Part shown: positions 43,316 to 45,976 of the stretch, piece after piece
Layout: each line of letters opens with the position of its first letter
Position numbering within the stretch: position 1 is the stretch's first letter
From: Bacteroidota bacterium
GTDB taxonomy: Bacteria > Bacteroidota > Rhodothermia > Rhodothermales > Bin80
Length of the DNA stretch: 45,976 nt
Assembly: GCA_028873925.1 (NCBI GenBank)
Contig: JAPPNA010000033.1
Coordinates: forward strand, 1-45,976
Direction of reading: 5' to 3'
Notes under the pieces: generated by a model
Told to the model about the DNA's origin: nothing
Databases searched by the model: none
Seen by the model: only the letters and a program-made list of their open reading frames with translations
Program-made: the position numbers and the translations under genes

Positions 43316-44881
43316 CGCTGTTTCGGCTTCTCTGGCCAGGGTCACCATGTCGGCCACATCCTGCAGCAGGGCTCGCGCGTCGTACACGATACCGCCCTTT
43401 ATGGTGTAGCGCACGCCGCCGACACGCTCCATTGTACCGGTGTTATCATTGAGCCGAAGCGCGCCGGTTCCGTATAGAGTCTTGAAATTCTGCAGGGGAT
43501 TTTCCTCAAGAACAAGCAGGTCGGCTCTCAGCCCGGCCCTAAGGATCCCATAATCAATCGGTTCGCCCAGCGGTTTGAAGATCTCTTCCGCGCCGTGCAT
43601 CGTGGCGGCCCGCACTACTTCCAGCGGATGAAACCCTGCTTCCTGCAGCATCTCCAGCTCCAGAATGGTGCCGAACCCGTAGAGCTGGTAGATGTATCCG
43701 CTGTCCGATCCCACGGTAACCTTCCCTCCCCGATTCTTGAACTCGTTCAAAAACCGCATCCACACCTGATAGAATTTCTTCCAGGCCACCTCATCATGAG
43801 TGGTCCAGTCAAAGAAATAGGACCCGTGGTCCGCGCGATCCGGGTTGAAGAATGCTTGCAGGCTGGGTAGCGTGTAGGTGGCATGCCAATCGGCATTACG
43901 GGCGCGCATGACATCCCGCCCCGCTGAATAAATGGCCAGGGTCGGGTTGATGTAGTAGTTCAATGCCAGAAACTCATCCATCACGGCGGTCCATTTGCGC
44001 CCGCCCGGCGTAACCAGGTGCCATTGTTGGGCCACCTGCCCGAACCGGAACTGCTCATCATTGTAATTCATCTCCACAGGCCAGGGCTGCACATCGTTGT
44101 GCTCGTACAGGGCTTCAAAGAGTCCGTAAAAGTGGGTCATGCTGCTCAGGCCCAGCCGTGCGGCATCCAGCGCATTCATCTGTGCGACCCCCATCTGCCC
44201 CAGATGTGCGGTTGATCCCATCCTGTGTTTCCGGGCCTCATCCAGCAGGGCTGCCATGATATCCGGCGGGTAGGAGCCCAGCTTCAGGCCATCTACGCCC
44301 CGTGAAGCTGCAAACCGAACCCAGGCGCGTGCCATCTCCGGTGTGTTGATCGGGCCTTCCTCCCAGCCGCTTCCGGGTCGGTGGTAGGACACCATATGGG
44401 GCGCGGTAATGGCATGTTCCGCGCTGCGCTGCTTCTCGCTGAGCGACCACTCAAAGCCTCCGAAGGAAACGCCTCGCACGGTCGTGATCCCGTGGGCCAG
44501 CCAGAGCTTGTAAACATATTCCGCCTCCGGTGTCTTGGGCAACCCGCCGGTGTGGGCATGCAGGTCAATGATGCCGGGCATGACATACATGCCGTGGGCA
44601 TCAATTTCCCGTGCGGCTTCGCCGGGGCGCCGATCTGGATCAATGGCGAGGGTCGGATCGCCCAGACTGGTGATCCGCACAATCCGGTCGCCTTCAATGA
44701 CAATATCCACCGGTCCGCGCGGCGGGCTGCCTGTCCCATCGATCATGATGGCTCCACGTACAATGAGGCGTTCAAACGGGCCATCGCCCTCTTGTCGGTC
44801 CGGGGCAGGTGCCACCTGAGCCGCGGCGGACTGCCCTACCAGCAGCAGCACAACGGACAAGCACTGAACAGTAATTCTCAT
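43307..44881 (-). CDS. Secreted amidohydrolase-family metal-dependent hydrolase
   Basis: The 524-residue product has a signal peptide (to about residue 21, VGQSAAAQ). It then shows the amidohydrolase TIM-barrel: a small beta domain (LIVRGAIMIDGTGSPPRG), the metal-binding HxH in MPGIIDLHAHTGG (His108, His110), further ligand histidines in STAHLGQMG and SSMTHFYGL, the catalytic aspartate in KVTVGSDSGY, and the closing PADLLVLEENPL-like motif (LRADLLVLEENPL). This is the class with imidazolonepropionase, dipeptidase and related enzymes that often act on peptides or cyclic amides. The substrate is unknown. It is 190 bases upstream of the DinB-like gene, and 15 bases separate it from the NIPSNAP gene. 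Confidence 0.87.
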   Translation of the reverse strand: MRITVQCLSVVLLLVGQSAAAQVAPAPDRQEGDGPFERLIVRGAIMIDGTGSPPRGPVDIVIEGDRIVRITSLGDPTLAIDPDRRPGEAAREIDAHGMYVMPGIIDLHAHTGGLPKTPEAEYVYKLWLAHGITTVRGVSFGGFEWSLSEKQRSAEHAITAPHMVSYHRPGSGWEEGPINTPEMARAWVRFAASRGVDGLKLGSYPPDIMAALLDEARKHRMGSTAHLGQMGVAQMNALDAARLGLSSMTHFYGLFEALYEHNDVQPWPVEMNYNDEQFRFGQVAQQWHLVTPGGRKWTAVMDEFLALNYYINPTLAIYSAGRDVMRARNADWHATYTLPSLQAFFNPDRADHGSYFFDWTTHDEVAWKKFYQVWMRFLNEFKNRGGKVTVGSDSGYIYQLYGFGTILELEMLQEAGFHPLEVVRAATMHGAEEIFKPLGEPIDYGILRAGLRADLLVLEENPLQNFKTLYGTGALRLNDNTGTMERVGGVRYTIKGGIVYDARALLQDVADMVTLAREAETASR

Positions 44882-44896
44882 GACGGGGCGTACAAA

Positions 44897-45661
44897 TCAG
44901 ATTTGGGAAAACGGCGCAGGCCTCAGGATGAAGTCGGTGATATTGGAGACCGTATCGGCATACATCGGATTGTCTCGCATTGCATGCCATTCGGGGTCGT
45001 CGATGAACCTGCGCCACGCATCATCCCGCTCGGACATACTGCTAAATCCCAGCATATAGGTCAGGTTGAGCATCATCGGCCCGAAAAGGGTTTCCCCAAA
45101 GAAAACAGGGTGCAGCCCGATCTTGCGAAATAGGGCAATCTCGCCGCCTTCATTGAACATATGAATCTTGGTCTGTCCCGCCCTGATACTGTGGCTTTCA
45201 TAAATGCGCAGCTCAAAAATGCGGTCCGCTCCGTTGACTGGCATTTCCACGGTGGGCATATCTTTGAAAGCCACCATCAACTGGCGGGTCTGGCGCACAT
45301 AGGCGGGACTCGTCAGGGATGCATTCAGGAATTCCGCCCCGTCCTGCACGAACGTCGCATCTTCCAGCAGCAGTTGATTGATCGCCGCCGCCTGTTCAAG
45401 GGATGCGTGCGGCACGAGCACATACACCGTGGGCTGATTAGGGCCATACTGGGGTGTGAAGACTCCTACGGGGCCGATTCCAAGCCGGCCGTACGCCGGC
45501 AGTGCGACATCCCTATAGAAATCCACCACCATGCTCTTGCGGGTGCCGACCTGCGTGTGGTAGGCGATCAGCTCAAGGTACTGCCGGTTTGGTGCGGGGG
45601 AAGCCACCAGCGGGGCGGCGGCAATGAGAGGCGATGTGGCAAGAAAAGATCGGCGTTGCAT
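44897..45661 (-). CDS. Secreted NIPSNAP-family protein with Tat-like signal
   Basis: The 254-residue product from ATG 45661 begins MQRRSFLATSPLIAAAPLVAS, a twin-arginine-type signal (RRSFL), so it may be exported folded. Two NIPSNAP ferredoxin-like repeats follow: YLELIAYHTQVGTRKSMV (first) and FELRIYESHSIRAGQTKIHMF with FNEGGEIALFRKIGLHPVFF (second). LTYMLGFSSMSERDDAWRRF and PEWHAMR are the standard closing motifs. Bacterial NIPSNAP proteins are seen next to amidohydrolases and in catabolic clusters; their activity is unknown. It is upstream of the amidohydrolase with a 15-base gap, so the two are probably co-transcribed. Confidence 0.85.
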   Translation of the reverse strand: MQRRSFLATSPLIAAAPLVASPAPNRQYLELIAYHTQVGTRKSMVVDFYRDVALPAYGRLGIGPVGVFTPQYGPNQPTVYVLVPHASLEQAAAINQLLLEDATFVQDGAEFLNASLTSPAYVRQTRQLMVAFKDMPTVEMPVNGADRIFELRIYESHSIRAGQTKIHMFNEGGEIALFRKIGLHPVFFGETLFGPMMLNLTYMLGFSSMSERDDAWRRFIDDPEWHAMRDNPMYADTVSNITDFILRPAPFSQI

Positions 45662-45686
45662 GGTTTCTGTGAACTGGCTGAATGCT

Positions 45687-45692
45687 ATTATA
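45687..45692 (-). promoter_or_regulatory. Candidate -10 element of the NIPSNAP gene
   Basis: On the minus strand TATAATAGCA reads from 45692, about 26 bases before ATG 45661. The same TATAATAGCA recurs from 45760. No good -35 hexamer lies at 17 bases from either copy, so this is only a candidate; the repeat within 68 bases is the stronger observation. Confidence 0.35.
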
Positions 45693-45874
45693 GTGCTTGT
45701 CCGAAAAATAGCCACTGGGTCGGACAGGGGTGATTCTGGCCGGTTTCTCCTGCTATTATAGGGAGTTATGGCAGTTTGCCCCTTATAGGTCTTGCGGGCT
45801 GTTTTGGCGAATGTGGAACGAATCTCGCTGACTTTGCCGGATATGGGCCTATTTTGAATGTAAGGCCGTATATT

Positions 45875-45976
45875 CTAGGCCAGATGCAAGCACTTTATAA
45901 AATGCGTTAACCTATCACTTAACAGATTGAGCTCGGGCAGGTTCAGATTGCGGACATCACGTTCAATCTCAAGCAC
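45875..45976 (-). CDS. Partial small protein, 5' end outside window
   Basis: The minus-strand frame enters at the window edge and ends with TAG at 45875 (33 residues visible): LEIERDVRNLNLPELNLLSD, then RLTHFIKCLHLA. The opening helix resembles the short helical start of antitoxin-like or DUF2281-type proteins (EIER..L..PEL..L), but a stop only 33 residues in suggests either a small protein with its start outside the window or a remnant. I do not assign a function. Between 45693 and 45874 there are only the two TATAATAGCA copies. Confidence 0.25.
   Translation of the reverse strand: MLEIERDVRNLNLPELNLLSDRLTHFIKCLHLA

Noticed and set aside
44381-45133. A 250-codon plus-strand frame opposite the amidohydrolase and NIPSNAP genes
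   Set aside because: It spans the boundary of two convincing minus-strand genes and has no recognisable motif or signal.

Overview
The window looks like a chromosomal segment of a GC-rich member of the Bacteroidota/Rhodothermota (a Rhodothermales- or Balneolales-like lineage). The evidence is a DUF3078 outer-membrane protein, an atpD-atpC pair standing apart from the other ATP synthase genes, a miaB / sigma-54 activator / lptE block, a DksA-like protein without a zinc finger placed between ileS and lspA, and several six-bladed beta-propeller genes. This is inferred from gene content and order; no marker gene could be searched. Nearly all genes are housekeeping or outer-membrane/secreted functions. 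Mobile or decaying DNA is concentrated at the left end (1-1145), at 6.1-7.7 kb and at 28.2-30.0 kb.

Layout. 1-1145: left end of an IS3-type element that cuts off an amino-acid permease, which also carries a frameshift. 1730-5770: secreted sorbosone-dehydrogenase-like beta-propeller, DUF3078 protein, atpC and atpD. 6165-7240: beta-propeller pseudogene with an in-frame TGA and a frameshift. 7734-13369: large secreted zinc metalloprotease and a DinG-type helicase whose DnaQ-like exonuclease domain has lost its acidic residues. 14086-15314: a two-gene cassette (YwgA/Panacea-like winged-helix protein plus DUF2335 membrane protein) with operator-like dyads upstream. This is the best candidate here for an undescribed defence or toxin-antitoxin-type system. 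15819-23334: one long minus-strand block in which miaB, a sigma-54 activator, lptE, a GT2 glycosyltransferase, a TPR-like protein, anmK and thiL are tightly packed or overlapping. 23453-28183: secreted hypothetical protein, ribE-ribD, a PlsC acyltransferase, tRNA-Gln(CUG), a phosphodiester-glycosidase lipoprotein and a methyltransferase. 28495-29635: decayed beta-propeller gene directly preceded by a small Cys-rich peptide frame.

30002-39756 holds tesA, divergent from ybbA-ybbP (the arrangement known from Escherichia coli), then yggS, a purine nucleoside phosphorylase, ileS, dksA-like and lspA in one plus-strand run. 39672-42587 is a complete tripartite tricarboxylate transporter (tctC-tctB-tctA) read towards lspA, with tctA and lspA overlapping tail to tail by 85 bases. 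42598-45661 holds secreted DinB-like, amidohydrolase and NIPSNAP proteins on the same strand, possibly a small catabolic group fed by the transporter. The right edge carries the end of an unidentified small minus-strand frame.

Functional links. lptE, GT2 and anmK are cell-envelope and murein-recycling genes. ribD and ribE supply two steps of riboflavin synthesis. ybbA-ybbP with tesA form an ABC exporter plus SGNH esterase. ileS, dksA-like and lspA form a conserved-looking translation/secretion group. No rRNA, CRISPR array or prophage structural genes were seen.
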